Positions 7,341 through 14,733 of a stretch of 64,000 nt of DNA are shown one piece after another (position 1 is the first letter of the stretch; the number at the start of each line of letters is the position of its first letter). The position numbers and the translations under genes are program-made. Origin of the DNA: a virus. The notes beneath the pieces are model-generated. The model was given only the letters and a program-made list of their open reading frames with translations. It did no database searches and was not told the origin of the DNA. The stretch covers positions 49,208-113,207 of the IMG/VR virus record IMGVR_UViG_3300028840_002420; one strand, 5' to 3'.

Positions 7341-7929
7341 AGCTTTTCCTTTGTATTGGCCAGAAGGCTGGGATCGGACGAAACGACGGCGGCCGGGGCC
7401 GTACAAGGTGACGTTCGGTGCGGCGCTGAATGATCTGCGTGATGAGCTGAAGCGGTTCAACGCCCGATATCCGGTCATCAGCGCGAATGTCCCGTTGCGG
7501 AATGATGGGCTGCCCAAGGTTTCGTCGGTTGGGGATGGGACGCGATTCAGCGGTGATCCGGGGGTCGCGGTCTATTTTCGGCGGCGGGATCAGGAATTCG
7601 TGTTCGCGTGCGACAAGTACCTCCATCCGCGGGACAACATGCGGGCGGTCTTCCAGACGATCAACGCATTGCGGACGATCGAGCGCTGTGGGGTCACCGA
7701 GCTGACACAGCGGGCGTTCGCGGGATTCAAGGCGCTGCCTCCGCCAGAGAAGCCAAAACGCCCGTGGTGGGACGTATTTGGGCTGCGGCGTGAAGATGCC
7801 ACGATCGAGGTGGTCCAGGCGGTGTATAAAGCTCGTTCACGGAAAGCACACCCGGATTTTGCCAAAGACGATGGCGAGGCCATGAAAGAGCTGAATGAGG
7901 CGTTGACGGAGGCGAAGAAAGATCTCTGA
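7333..7929 (+). CDS. J-domain protein
   Basis: 198 residues from ATG 7333, overlapping the helicase end by 8 nt. The N-terminus FPLYWPEGWDRT is the signature I know from a phage and mobile-element family of C-terminal J-domain proteins. The J domain occupies about 145-198: WWDVFGL, then the diagnostic HPD tripeptide at 173-175 and a final helix. J domains stimulate DnaK-type ATPases, so this protein probably recruits the host Hsp70 to the helicase or primase, in the way lambda P needs DnaJ/DnaK. The order helicase-J protein-primase supports a role in loading or remodelling replication complexes. Confidence 0.85.
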   Translation: MAEAFPLYWPEGWDRTKRRRPGPYKVTFGAALNDLRDELKRFNARYPVISANVPLRNDGLPKVSSVGDGTRFSGDPGVAVYFRRRDQEFVFACDKYLHPRDNMRAVFQTINALRTIERCGVTELTQRAFAGFKALPPPEKPKRPWWDVFGLRREDATIEVVQAVYKARSRKAHPDFAKDDGEAMKELNEALTEAKKDL

Positions 7930-8972
7930 TGGCTGGCTCGAGCGCGTACTGGCGGGCGGAAGCCCGCTTTGACTGGCAGCGCTATGTGATTGACGCGGGG
8001 GGTGTGCGCGCGGTCCATAGTCGGCCGGAAGAGTATGTGCTGACGTGTCCGGACTGCTTCAAAGCTAAGTTGGCGGTCAATGTTGAGCGGCGGGCGTGGC
8101 AGTGCTGGACGTGCGGTGACGGCGGCCGGGACGCGTCGAGTCTGATTTCAAAGATCGAGCGCGTGATGTTCCACGAGGCGTTGGACCGGGTGATGACCGG
8201 ACACCAGCAGGCCGTGGGGCGGATCGATGTGCTGGATAAGCGGCTTGCTGGTCACCAGGATCGGCCGCGGGTTGAAGTCCCGAATGCGATGGTTTGGCCA
8301 GATGGATTTCATACACTGGCGCAGCCACCGACAGCGCGTGAGATGGTCGACTGGTGGGTGCAGGCGATCGGCTACTGTCGGTTTCGTGGAATTGAAGAGT
8401 ACGTGGTCCAAGAGATGCAGCTCGGGTTTTGCACCAAGGGGCGGTATCGACGGCGGCTTATCTTCCCGGTGTTCGATTACGGCGGCCGGCTGGTTTTTTA
8501 CCAGGGGCGTGCGATGTGGCCGAGAGTGACGCACAAGCGGTATATCAAGACGCTCAGTCCGAAGCTGGAGGAAGGCTACGCCGGCGCTTCGGATGTGCTG
8601 CTCAATCTGGCCTATCTGGTGGCGCGCGGCATACCAGAGCGGTTGTTGGTTGTTGAGGGGCCGATTGATTGTGCCCATGGCTGGCCGGACTGTGTGGCGA
8701 CGTTCGGCAAGCGGCTGTCCGATCGGCAGATGCAGTTGTTGGTCCGGGCTGGCGTCAAGCAGATCGATCTGGGTTGGGATCCAGAAGAGATGAAGACGAC
8801 AGAGAAGCAAGCCGCGATGCTGACCGATCTGTTCGAAGTGCGGATTGTGCAGTGGCCTTCGGGGAAGGATCCGGGGGACCTTTCGAAAGAAGAGATTGAA
8901 GGGTTTCGCCGACAAGCGCGGGTGTGGGGGAGTGGTGATCGGCTTAGCCGTTTGACTAATGTGCTCAGGTAG
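7929..8972 (+). CDS. DnaG-like primase (zinc finger plus TOPRIM)
   Basis: 347 residues, TGATG overlap. A CHC2-like zinc finger uses C40, C43, C59 and C62 (CPDC and CWTC). A central domain contains LIFPVFDYGGRLVFYQGR, the segment DnaG proteins use before the catalytic core. The TOPRIM fold follows: VVEGPID (241-247) with Glu243, and the second acidic motif written WDPEE (283-287). It makes RNA primers for the helicase encoded two genes upstream. It is shorter than cellular DnaG (about 580-600) and lacks the C-terminal helicase-interaction domain, which fits a phage primase. A hairpin follows its stop codon. Confidence 0.9.
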   Translation: MAGSSAYWRAEARFDWQRYVIDAGGVRAVHSRPEEYVLTCPDCFKAKLAVNVERRAWQCWTCGDGGRDASSLISKIERVMFHEALDRVMTGHQQAVGRIDVLDKRLAGHQDRPRVEVPNAMVWPDGFHTLAQPPTAREMVDWWVQAIGYCRFRGIEEYVVQEMQLGFCTKGRYRRRLIFPVFDYGGRLVFYQGRAMWPRVTHKRYIKTLSPKLEEGYAGASDVLLNLAYLVARGIPERLLVVEGPIDCAHGWPDCVATFGKRLSDRQMQLLVRAGVKQIDLGWDPEEMKTTEKQAAMLTDLFEVRIVQWPSGKDPGDLSKEEIEGFRRQARVWGSGDRLSRLTNVLR

Positions 8973-8986
8973 GCCTTTTGGGGCCT
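8971..8986 (+). other. Hairpin after primase gene
   Basis: AGGCC at 8971-8975 pairs with GGCCT at 8982-8986, and the T/G loop bases extend the stem by wobble. It begins inside the primase stop codon and ends just before the Shine-Dalgarno AAAGGAGG of the sigma-like gene. It may cut read-through or mask the ribosome site. Confidence 0.5.
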
Positions 8987-8999
8987 GAAAGGAGGCTCG

Positions 9000-9470
9000 A
9001 TGATGTACCAGTGGGATCGGATTGTTGGCCAGATCGTGTGGGCTCGGGCTCGAGCTGCGAGGATCTTCGGCCTCCCTCCAGAAGAGTTGATGGCTGTCGG
9101 GCGAGCTGCAGCGGTGGAGGCTGAGCAGTCGTGGCAGTCATCGGGCGGCCGGTCGATGAGCAGTTGGGTGTATCTCAGCGTACAGATCGCGGTGCAGCGC
9201 GCCATGGTGGCCGCTGGTCGTTACGCTGCGGAAGAGGAAGAGGTCGGAGTCGATCCGGAGCCCGAAGCTCAGTATTTTATCCGGGAGGCGCTCGAGTACC
9301 TGGAAGCACGGTTACCCAGCGAGGACTGGGTGCTGTTGTGGCTATATCACGCGGAAGGTCGAAATTGCGTTGAGTTAGCTGAGCGTTGGGGGATCGCGCA
9401 TCAGTCGATGAGGCGGAAGATCAGCAAGGCGCGAAAAAAGGCGGCTACACTTTGCGCGCTGTACGCATAG
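9000..9470 (+). CDS. Sigma-factor-like DNA-binding protein
   Basis: 156 residues; ATG 9000 and ATG 9003 are both possible after GGAGG (8991-8995). Residues about 25-65 (PPEELMAVGRAAAVEAEQSW) match the sigma-70 region 2 pattern PEDLxxxGxxAAxxAxxxF and end in MSSWVYLSVQIAVQRAM. The C-terminal region 4-like helix-turn-helix contains CVELAERWGIAHQSMRRKISKARKKA, the YSxxEIAxxLGISxxxVRxxLxRARxxL pattern. It probably steers RNA polymerase to phage promoters. A GCTACA/CATAGT promoter lies across its own stop codon, so it could regulate the adjacent operon. Confidence 0.75.
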   Translation: MMYQWDRIVGQIVWARARAARIFGLPPEELMAVGRAAAVEAEQSWQSSGGRSMSSWVYLSVQIAVQRAMVAAGRYAAEEEEVGVDPEPEAQYFIREALEYLEARLPSEDWVLLWLYHAEGRNCVELAERWGIAHQSMRRKISKARKKAATLCALYA

Positions 9471-9471
9471 T
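9444..9471 (+). promoter_or_regulatory. Promoter B of the GCTACA/CATAGT family
   Basis: GCTACA (9444-9449), 16-nt spacer, CATAGT (9466-9471). It lies in the last codons of the sigma-like gene and drives the H1-like gene at 9489, whose ribosome site AGGAG overlaps the expected transcript start. Confidence 0.65.
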
Positions 9472-9488
9472 AGAGATAGGAGCGAGAA

Positions 9489-10508
9489 ATGTCGGACGAA
9501 GAACTGCCTGAAATCTCTGATGCTGACTTCGCGGCGATGACGGCTCAGGCTCACGAGCTGGGCATTCATTACACGGGGGTCGATCCGCTCGAGCTGCAGG
9601 CGTTTATCGCGATGGCTCAAGCGGATCGCGGACCAGAGCATCCTGTGCCGTGCTTTGGACTGAGCTACGATCCGAGTCATCGGCCGTGCAGGATTTGTCA
9701 GATGCGGAATCCGTGCGCCGATGCTGACAAAAAGCCGCGGGTTGAGGTGGCGGATGTGCGGCGGCTCGAGCCAGTTCCGTGTGAAGCCTGCAGGAGGGGA
9801 GAGCTGAACATCGAGCTGCAGGATGTCGAGACGCACGAGATTCGGGACTACGGATGCTCGACCCATGGGTGTCAGAATACGCTGGGCATCCAGGTCGGGT
9901 GGGAAAGTGGCAGCCGTCCGACCGAGATTGTGCTGGGTGAGGCTGACGCCGATGAGGAAGCAGCAAAGGTAGAGACGGAGGCTGAAGCGGAGCCAGAGAA
10001 GCCCGCTCTTGAAGTGATCGATGGGGGAAAGTCCAAGCCCAAAAAGAAGGTCACGGTCAAAAAGCCTTCGGCGAAGAAAGCTCCGGCGAAGAAAGCTGCG
10101 AAGGCCCCAGCGAAGAAGGCCCCAGAGAAGAAGGCTCCAGCGAAGAAGGCTCCAGCGAAGAAGGCCCCAGCGAAGAAGGCCCCAGCGAAGAAGGCCCCAG
10201 CGAAGAAGGCCCCAACGAAGGCCGCGAAGAAGGCTCCAGCGAAGGCCGCGAAGAAGGCTCCAGCGAAGAAAATTACAGTCAAGCGAGCTCCGCCCAAGAA
10301 ACCGCGAGCTGGGGCGGATCTGAGCTTCGTTTGGGATGGGCGTACTTACGATTCGCTAACGGCGATTGCGGAAGCAATCACCAAGACGCGGAATTGGAGC
10401 GGGCCGAAGTTTTTCAAAATCCGGTCAGCTGATCTGCAGCCAGGGATCACGCTGAGCCGAGTTTTCGAGGGCGATGAGTACGTCGTCTCAGTGGAGAAGC
10501 GCAAATGA
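9489..10508 (+). CDS. Histone H1-like protein with zinc motif and DUF2924-like tail
   Basis: 339 residues. Residues about 50-80 hold CFGL, CRIC and C spacing of a phage zinc motif; a second CEAC pair and two cysteines follow near 98-125. An acidic linker leads to a long (K)KAPA pentapeptide tract (about 195-260), like histone H1, Chlamydia Hc2 or the mycobacterial HupB tail. The C-terminal domain (DLSFVWDGRTYDSLTAIA, then GPKFFKI) matches the small DUF2924-type domain. It is probably a nucleoid- or ssDNA-coating protein. It starts a unit with UvsY-like, SSB and RecA genes, so a role in recombination or packaging the replicating DNA is likely. Confidence 0.8.
   Translation: MSDEELPEISDADFAAMTAQAHELGIHYTGVDPLELQAFIAMAQADRGPEHPVPCFGLSYDPSHRPCRICQMRNPCADADKKPRVEVADVRRLEPVPCEACRRGELNIELQDVETHEIRDYGCSTHGCQNTLGIQVGWESGSRPTEIVLGEADADEEAAKVETEAEAEPEKPALEVIDGGKSKPKKKVTVKKPSAKKAPAKKAAKAPAKKAPEKKAPAKKAPAKKAPAKKAPAKKAPAKKAPTKAAKKAPAKAAKKAPAKKITVKRAPPKKPRAGADLSFVWDGRTYDSLTAIAEAITKTRNWSGPKFFKIRSADLQPGITLSRVFEGDEYVVSVEKRK
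10072..10268 (+). repeat. 15-bp in-frame repeats coding KKAPA
   Basis: Imperfect tandem units of the type AAGGC(T/C)CCAGCGAAG encode lysine-alanine-proline pentapeptides. The unit length of 15 bp is the same as in the two repeats of the SSB gene (11,161 and 12,236). Confidence 0.85.
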
Positions 10509-11059
10509 ACGGACATACAATCATCCGCGTCAAGAGCTTCGAGGACCTGATCCACAAGGTGATGGCGTTCAGCTCGTTTCGTATTCAGGATCGGCTTTAC
10601 AGCGCGGAGTTATTGGTTCCGCAGCTGGTGATCGACAACAAGGATCTGCTCACCGAGTCGGCGATGTGTGCGGCTTTCGTGTTGTATTGGGGCCGAGAAG
10701 CTGCAGCGGCTCGACGGGCAAAGGCTCGGGTCGAGTCAGCCTATCGGACGTGGCGGGACCGGACGTGGCTGGAGATCAAGCACACGCCGTTGCCTGATAC
10801 AGAAGGCAAGCCGAAGTATCCAACGGATGCTCACGTGGAGCGGCTGCTACACCAGCACCCAGAATACGGGGAATGGCGCGGCCGTCAGGACGACGCTCAG
10901 GAAGCGGCCGAGAACGCCGAAGCGGTGCACCTGGCATTTCAGACCAAAGCTGAGCTGATCAAAAATCAACAGCGTCTGCTGCATGATGAGGCAGGCGGTC
11001 CTTACCAGATCGCGGAGGAGCCGCGACAGACTCAGGCTAGAGAGCCCAAAGTCAGCTAG
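10505..11059 (+). CDS. UvsY-like recombination mediator candidate
   Basis: 184 residues, ATGA overlap. It is almost wholly helical with two long charged coiled-coil stretches ([40 protein letters not shown]) separated by [17 protein letters not shown]. This two-helix pattern with a central 'HPEY' turn is what I know from phage UvsY-like proteins, which load UvsX/RecA onto SSB-coated ssDNA. The context fits: an H1-like gene upstream, then gp32-like SSB and RecA/UvsX downstream, the T4-like trio UvsY-gp32-UvsX. No sequence search was possible, so the family call is inference. Confidence 0.6.
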   Translation: MNGHTIIRVKSFEDLIHKVMAFSSFRIQDRLYSAELLVPQLVIDNKDLLTESAMCAAFVLYWGREAAAARRAKARVESAYRTWRDRTWLEIKHTPLPDTEGKPKYPTDAHVERLLHQHPEYGEWRGRQDDAQEAAENAEAVHLAFQTKAELIKNQQRLLHDEAGGPYQIAEEPRQTQAREPKVS

Positions 11060-11069
11060 GAGGAAATCG

Positions 11070-12584
11070 ATGTCTGGCGATCAACGTTACCCACAGTACC
11101 CATTGCCTGGGCAGGGCGCTGTTCACGGGGCGGTAGCGCCTCATGGGCATCCCGAGCAGGCTCCACAGGGCCAGCCTCCACAGGGCCAGCCTCCACAGGG
11201 CCAGCCTCCACAGGGCCAGCCTCCACAGGGCCAGCCTCCACAGCAGGCTCCGCAGCAGGGTTATCCGCAGCAGTTTTCTCCAGAGGCCGCAGTTGCCGAG
11301 GGAGTGCTGGCTGGTGCCGGTTATCCGCAGCAGTCGCCGCAGCAGTCGCCGCAGCAGTCGCCGCAGCAAGCGCCGGGACAGCCGTGGAATCAATCGGCTG
11401 ACTTGCCTCCAGAGATGGCGGCAGCGATGGCCGATGCTGTGGATCAGTCCCGTGTCGGCGGGTCCGATGCGGATTTCTGGCGACCGAACAAGCCGAAGAA
11501 CGTCGGAGAGACGGCGGAGTCGGTTGTCCGGGTGTTCCCGAGCTGGACGGGGGATCCGCGTATGCCGTTCTGGCATATGTCGTGGCGGCATTTTTGCATG
11601 GTCCAGCTAGAGGACGGCAGCAAGCGGCGCCAGCCGCGGAATTGCCCAGCCAAGAACGTACCGCCAGGCAGTCCACCGGGTCGTTGTGCTATCTGCGACC
11701 GACGCGAGCGGGCGTTGGCGGCCGGCGACGAAAAGACGGCGAAGACGCTCGAGCCGAAACCGCGGTTCTACATGAACGTGATCGACGCCAATGACCAGGA
11801 CGCTCATTGGAAGGTCGATCCGCAGACCGGGCAGAATGTGCCTGTCGCTAAGGTGTGGGATTGCACGCCGGGGCTGTTCAAGAAGCTGACGAACGTCATT
11901 TCTGCTAAGGGCGCGATTTACGATATGCAGGTCGGGCGCTATCTCAAGGTATTCGCAGCGAAGCACGGCAGCGAGGACCGAGATGTGCGGTTCGATTGCA
12001 CCGACGCGACGGATCCATGTCCGGTTCCGGCTGGATTCGAGCAGACAGTGTTGGTCGCGTTGGACAAGCTCGATTCGGCTCGCTCGTATGAAGAGCTGGC
12101 GAACGATATCGCGGCGACCTATCCCGATCCCCAGGGAATGCCCGTTGGAGGCGCGCAGCAGCCGCCGCAGCAGCCGCCGCAAGCTCAGCCCCCTTATGGG
12201 CCACCAGCGGGTTACGGACAGCCACAGGCGCAGCAGGGCTATCCGCAGCAGGGCTATCCGCAGCAGGGCTATCCGCAGCAGGGCTATCCGCAGCAGGGCT
12301 ATCCGCAGCAGGGCTATCCGCAGCAGGGCTATCCGCAGCAGGGCGCTCCGCAAGGTCCTCCGCAAGGTCCTCCACAGGGCTACCCGCAGCAGGCCGCTCC
12401 GCAGCAGGGCTATCCGCAGCAGGGCGCTCCGCAAGGTCCTCCACAGGGCTACCCGCAGCAGGGCGCTCCGCAAGGCGCTCCACAGGGCTACCCGCAGCAG
12501 GGCGCTCCGCAAGGCGCTCCGCAAGGTCCTCCGCAGCAGGGCGCTCCGCAAGGTGCACCGGGAGGTGATGATGTCCCTTTCTAG
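11070..12584 (+). CDS. gp32-like ssDNA-binding protein with disordered Q/P-rich arms and SSB tip
   Basis: 504 residues from ATG 11070 (AGGAGGAAAT upstream). The core (about 125-350) begins [20 protein letters not shown] and contains a zinc motif (NCPAKN then [12 protein letters not shown]) followed by [12 protein letters not shown], the pattern of T4 gp32-type OB folds. Both arms are low complexity: five PPQGQ units near the N-terminus and seven QQGYP units plus QGAPQ repeats at the C-terminus. The last residues GGDDVPF copy the acidic tip of bacterial SSB (DDDIPF), which recruits host repair and replication proteins. It coats ssDNA for the adjacent RecA-like and polymerase genes. The hybrid of gp32 core and SSB tip is unusual. 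Confidence 0.85.
   Translation: MSGDQRYPQYPLPGQGAVHGAVAPHGHPEQAPQGQPPQGQPPQGQPPQGQPPQGQPPQQAPQQGYPQQFSPEAAVAEGVLAGAGYPQQSPQQSPQQSPQQAPGQPWNQSADLPPEMAAAMADAVDQSRVGGSDADFWRPNKPKNVGETAESVVRVFPSWTGDPRMPFWHMSWRHFCMVQLEDGSKRRQPRNCPAKNVPPGSPPGRCAICDRRERALAAGDEKTAKTLEPKPRFYMNVIDANDQDAHWKVDPQTGQNVPVAKVWDCTPGLFKKLTNVISAKGAIYDMQVGRYLKVFAAKHGSEDRDVRFDCTDATDPCPVPAGFEQTVLVALDKLDSARSYEELANDIAATYPDPQGMPVGGAQQPPQQPPQAQPPYGPPAGYGQPQAQQGYPQQGYPQQGYPQQGYPQQGYPQQGYPQQGYPQQGAPQGPPQGPPQGYPQQAAPQQGYPQQGAPQGPPQGYPQQGAPQGAPQGYPQQGAPQGAPQGPPQQGAPQGAPGGDDVPF
11161..11235 (+). repeat. Five perfect 15-bp units coding PPQGQ
   Basis: The unit CTCCACAGGGCCAGC is repeated five times without change (11161, 11176, 11191, 11206, 11221). 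It lies in the N-terminal arm of the SSB gene. Perfect identity suggests recent slippage or homogenisation. Confidence 0.95.
12236..12340 (+). repeat. Seven perfect 15-bp units coding QGYPQ
   Basis: The unit GGGCTATCCGCAGCA is repeated seven times without change, followed by degenerate units with GCTCCG in place of CTATCCG. It lies in the C-terminal disordered arm of the SSB gene. Each unit also contains TCCGCA, the word over-represented elsewhere. Confidence 0.95.
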
Positions 12585-12796
12585 GGGATGGGAGCAGCAC
12601 GCAGGCGCCGAAGCCCCCGGTTGATGGCCGGGGGATTCCGCGCTGCTGGGGCCGTTGGTGGGCCGACGATCGGACGTGTCGAGCTTGCTGGGTGGCTGAA
12701 GCATGCGAGCAGCAATCGCCGGGTGACAAGCCGCTCGAACCAGTCACTGGTGATCCCGCAGATCCTGAAGAATTGGAGCGGCAATTGCGGGGTTGA
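12570..12796 (+). pseudogene. Small cysteine-rich gene with apparent frameshift
   Basis: ATG 12570, behind GGGAGGTG and overlapping the SSB stop, opens a frame ([17 protein letters not shown]) that ends at 12623. The next frame (+1) continues without stop as VDGRGIPRCWGRWW, then CRACW and CEQQ, and ends PEELERQLRG with a TGA that overlaps the RecA start (TGATG). No good start codon exists for the second part. Joining the two at the CCCCC run near 12615 gives a 75-residue zinc-knuckle protein. Either a homopolymer error, a real mutation, or programmed +1 slippage. Confidence 0.5.
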
Positions 12797-13962
12797 TGAT
12801 GCCGAAACCTTCCAAAACGACCACCAAGAAAGCTACTAAGAAGGCTACCAAGAAGGTCTCGCCGAAGCGTAAATCGTCGGGCTCAAAAGCCAAGCAGGCG
12901 ACACAGCTGCAGGTGCTCACTGAGGTTCACGATTACTTTTCGAATCACAAGCAATTCGCTGGCCAGCTGATCAAGATGGATTCGCTGGACAATACTGTGC
13001 CCGGCTACGTTTCGAGTCAGAGTCTGGCGCTGGATTGGATAGCGGGCAACGGTGGCTTTCCGATGTCGCGGGTGATCGATGTCAGCGGTGACGAAGGCAC
13101 GGGCAAGAGTACGCTGGGTGATCACATCATGGCGGAAGTCCAGCGGCTTGGGGGTCACGCTTATTTGTGGGATCCGGAGAACGCTCGAGACAACCGCTAC
13201 CAGAAGCAGCTCGGAATCGCTCGGTCGCGAGCGGCTCAGATCGTCAGCCACACGATGGAGGATGGTTTCGAGCTGATGATCGAGATACTGCAGCAGCACC
13301 TGATGAAAGATCCTTTACGGCCTGGGATCATTCTTTGGGATACACCGGCCGGGACGCCAACACGTAACGAGGCCGATCCAGAAAAGACTGACGAGCGGAT
13401 GGGGCCGGCGAAAATTATCCGGGGATACCTGCGTAAGCTGAATCAGATTCTGATGCAGACGCGTTGGGTCCTCTGCGTGATCAATCAGACCTATCGCGGG
13501 CACATGCAGTCCGGACAGACCTACAAAGCTGTGTACGGGGGCGGTGGGATCCCGTTCTATTCGAGTTGTCGGCTGGAGATCAGTCACGTCAGTCGGTTTT
13601 GGCGCAGCTCTACGGACAAGTCGCGGGGAATGCCCCCGTTGGGGCAGACTGCGTGGGTGCGGAATATCAAAAATCGCTGCGGGATGCCGTGGCGGTCGCG
13701 TCAGATCTGCATCGAGTTCGGTCAGGGGATCGATAACTACTGGACGATGTTCGATACGCTCAAGGGCTACGGGGCGCTTGAAGTTAGCTCGAACGGCTGG
13801 GCTGCTTTCGATCCGGACTGTTATCCGGAGCTGGCCAAGGCCGTACCAAAGAAGTGGCAGACCGGGTACCAGGGGCTCAAGCATTTCGTGGCTGAAGATC
13901 CGAATCTGTGGCCGCTGCTGATCGAGGTATATAAGTCGATTGAGGAGAGCTGGAATGTCTGA
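12796..13962 (+). CDS. RecA/UvsX-type recombinase with lysine-rich N-terminal tail
   Basis: 388 residues from ATG 12796 (TGATG overlap; ATG 12799 also possible). After a tail of repeated TKKATKK and further lysines (about 1-35) comes the RecA core: Walker A GDEGTGKS (98-105), Walker B GIILWDTPAG (177-186), and VLCVINQTYRG (226-236) in the place of the allosteric glutamine loop of RecA/UvsX. It forms filaments for strand exchange and recombination-dependent replication. The SSB and UvsY-like genes lie just upstream. The lysine tail matches those on several other DNA proteins here and may add DNA affinity. Confidence 0.88.
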   Translation: MMPKPSKTTTKKATKKATKKVSPKRKSSGSKAKQATQLQVLTEVHDYFSNHKQFAGQLIKMDSLDNTVPGYVSSQSLALDWIAGNGGFPMSRVIDVSGDEGTGKSTLGDHIMAEVQRLGGHAYLWDPENARDNRYQKQLGIARSRAAQIVSHTMEDGFELMIEILQQHLMKDPLRPGIILWDTPAGTPTRNEADPEKTDERMGPAKIIRGYLRKLNQILMQTRWVLCVINQTYRGHMQSGQTYKAVYGGGGIPFYSSCRLEISHVSRFWRSSTDKSRGMPPLGQTAWVRNIKNRCGMPWRSRQICIEFGQGIDNYWTMFDTLKGYGALEVSSNGWAAFDPDCYPELAKAVPKKWQTGYQGLKHFVAEDPNLWPLLIEVYKSIEESWNV

Positions 13963-14278
13963 CAGGGATGTTGTTGGCGAGCCGCGGATTATCGGTCTTG
14001 ACAGTCCGGAGTCGATTGTCCGGGTTTGTGAGACGAAGATCGACGAGCTGCAGAAGCACTTGGACGCGTTCCCAGGACCGTACGAGCCGCTGAACGGGAC
14101 CGAGTACATTGTCTGGGAACGTCGGGCGATGATGAAGATGGGGATCGCTCAGGGCTGGGTAGCGGCATTGGCTGCGATCAAGGTGCTGCCGTTCGAGATC
14201 GGAGAGCGGCTCAAGCATCGAGCTGTCGGTGTGATCAATCGGGCCGCGGCCAAAGTGCAGATGGGAGAGCGCCGCTGA
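13955..14278 (+). CDS. Hypothetical helical protein
   Basis: 107 residues from ATG 13955, overlapping the recombinase end by 8 nt (GAGGAG upstream). Helical throughout, with IVRVCETKIDELQKHLDAF and two tryptophans. No known family. Its position between recombinase and polymerase suggests an accessory replication factor, but nothing in the sequence proves it. Confidence 0.75.
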   Translation: MSDRDVVGEPRIIGLDSPESIVRVCETKIDELQKHLDAFPGPYEPLNGTEYIVWERRAMMKMGIAQGWVAALAAIKVLPFEIGERLKHRAVGVINRAAAKVQMGERR

Positions 14279-14733
14279 TGGTCTGCGTGCAGTGCGGGGC
14301 GCCGATGCCACAAGGTTATTGTCCCCACGGGCACAACCGTGGTGGGTTCGCAGCTCCGCTATCCGTCGAAGGGCAGAAGATCCGCGGGACGCTGCCGCCA
14401 CCTGGACAGTGGCTCGGGTGGTCGATCAATCTGACGCTGCCAGAGCCAGAGCACGTGTTCGAGGTGACGTTTCCTGTACCTCCGATGTTCGACATCTCGA
14501 CGGGGCCGGTGATGGAGGTGGTGTTCTGGTCGGATCTGGTCGCGAGATGGATTCACGGGGTGAGCTATCACTTCGATCAGGGGTTACCAGACGGCCATGT
14601 GCAGGTCGCTGTCGGTGATTTGGAGTGGGTTGGCCAGTGCGCTGATATCGGTGGGCGCGATGGCTTGATTCACGTGGTTCAGCAGCTGGAGGCTTATCAG
14701 CGTGGGATCCCCAGTCCTATCCCAGAGCATTAG
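14278..14733 (+). CDS. Hypothetical protein with N-terminal zinc knuckle
   Basis: 151 residues, TGATG overlap. The N-terminus CVQCGAPMPQGYCPHGH gives a CxxC plus C/H set suited to one zinc. The rest is beta-rich with VFEVTFPVPP and MEVVFWSD. The 3' end overlaps the polymerase start by 32 nt. No known family; a polymerase partner is possible from position only. Confidence 0.75.
   Translation: MVCVQCGAPMPQGYCPHGHNRGGFAAPLSVEGQKIRGTLPPPGQWLGWSINLTLPEPEHVFEVTFPVPPMFDISTGPVMEVVFWSDLVARWIHGVSYHFDQGLPDGHVQVAVGDLEWVGQCADIGGRDGLIHVVQQLEAYQRGIPSPIPEH

Noticed and set aside
12236-12340. Tandem repeat as a CRISPR-like array
   Set aside because: Units are directly adjacent, with no spacers, in frame with a coding gene.
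11056-12747. Long antisense open frames over the SSB gene
   Set aside because: Produced by the 15-bp repeats, which have no stops in any frame.
12588-12839. 83-codon open frame from ATG 12588
   Set aside because: Runs into the recombinase gene; the alternative frame with cysteines and TGATG overlap is more gene-like.
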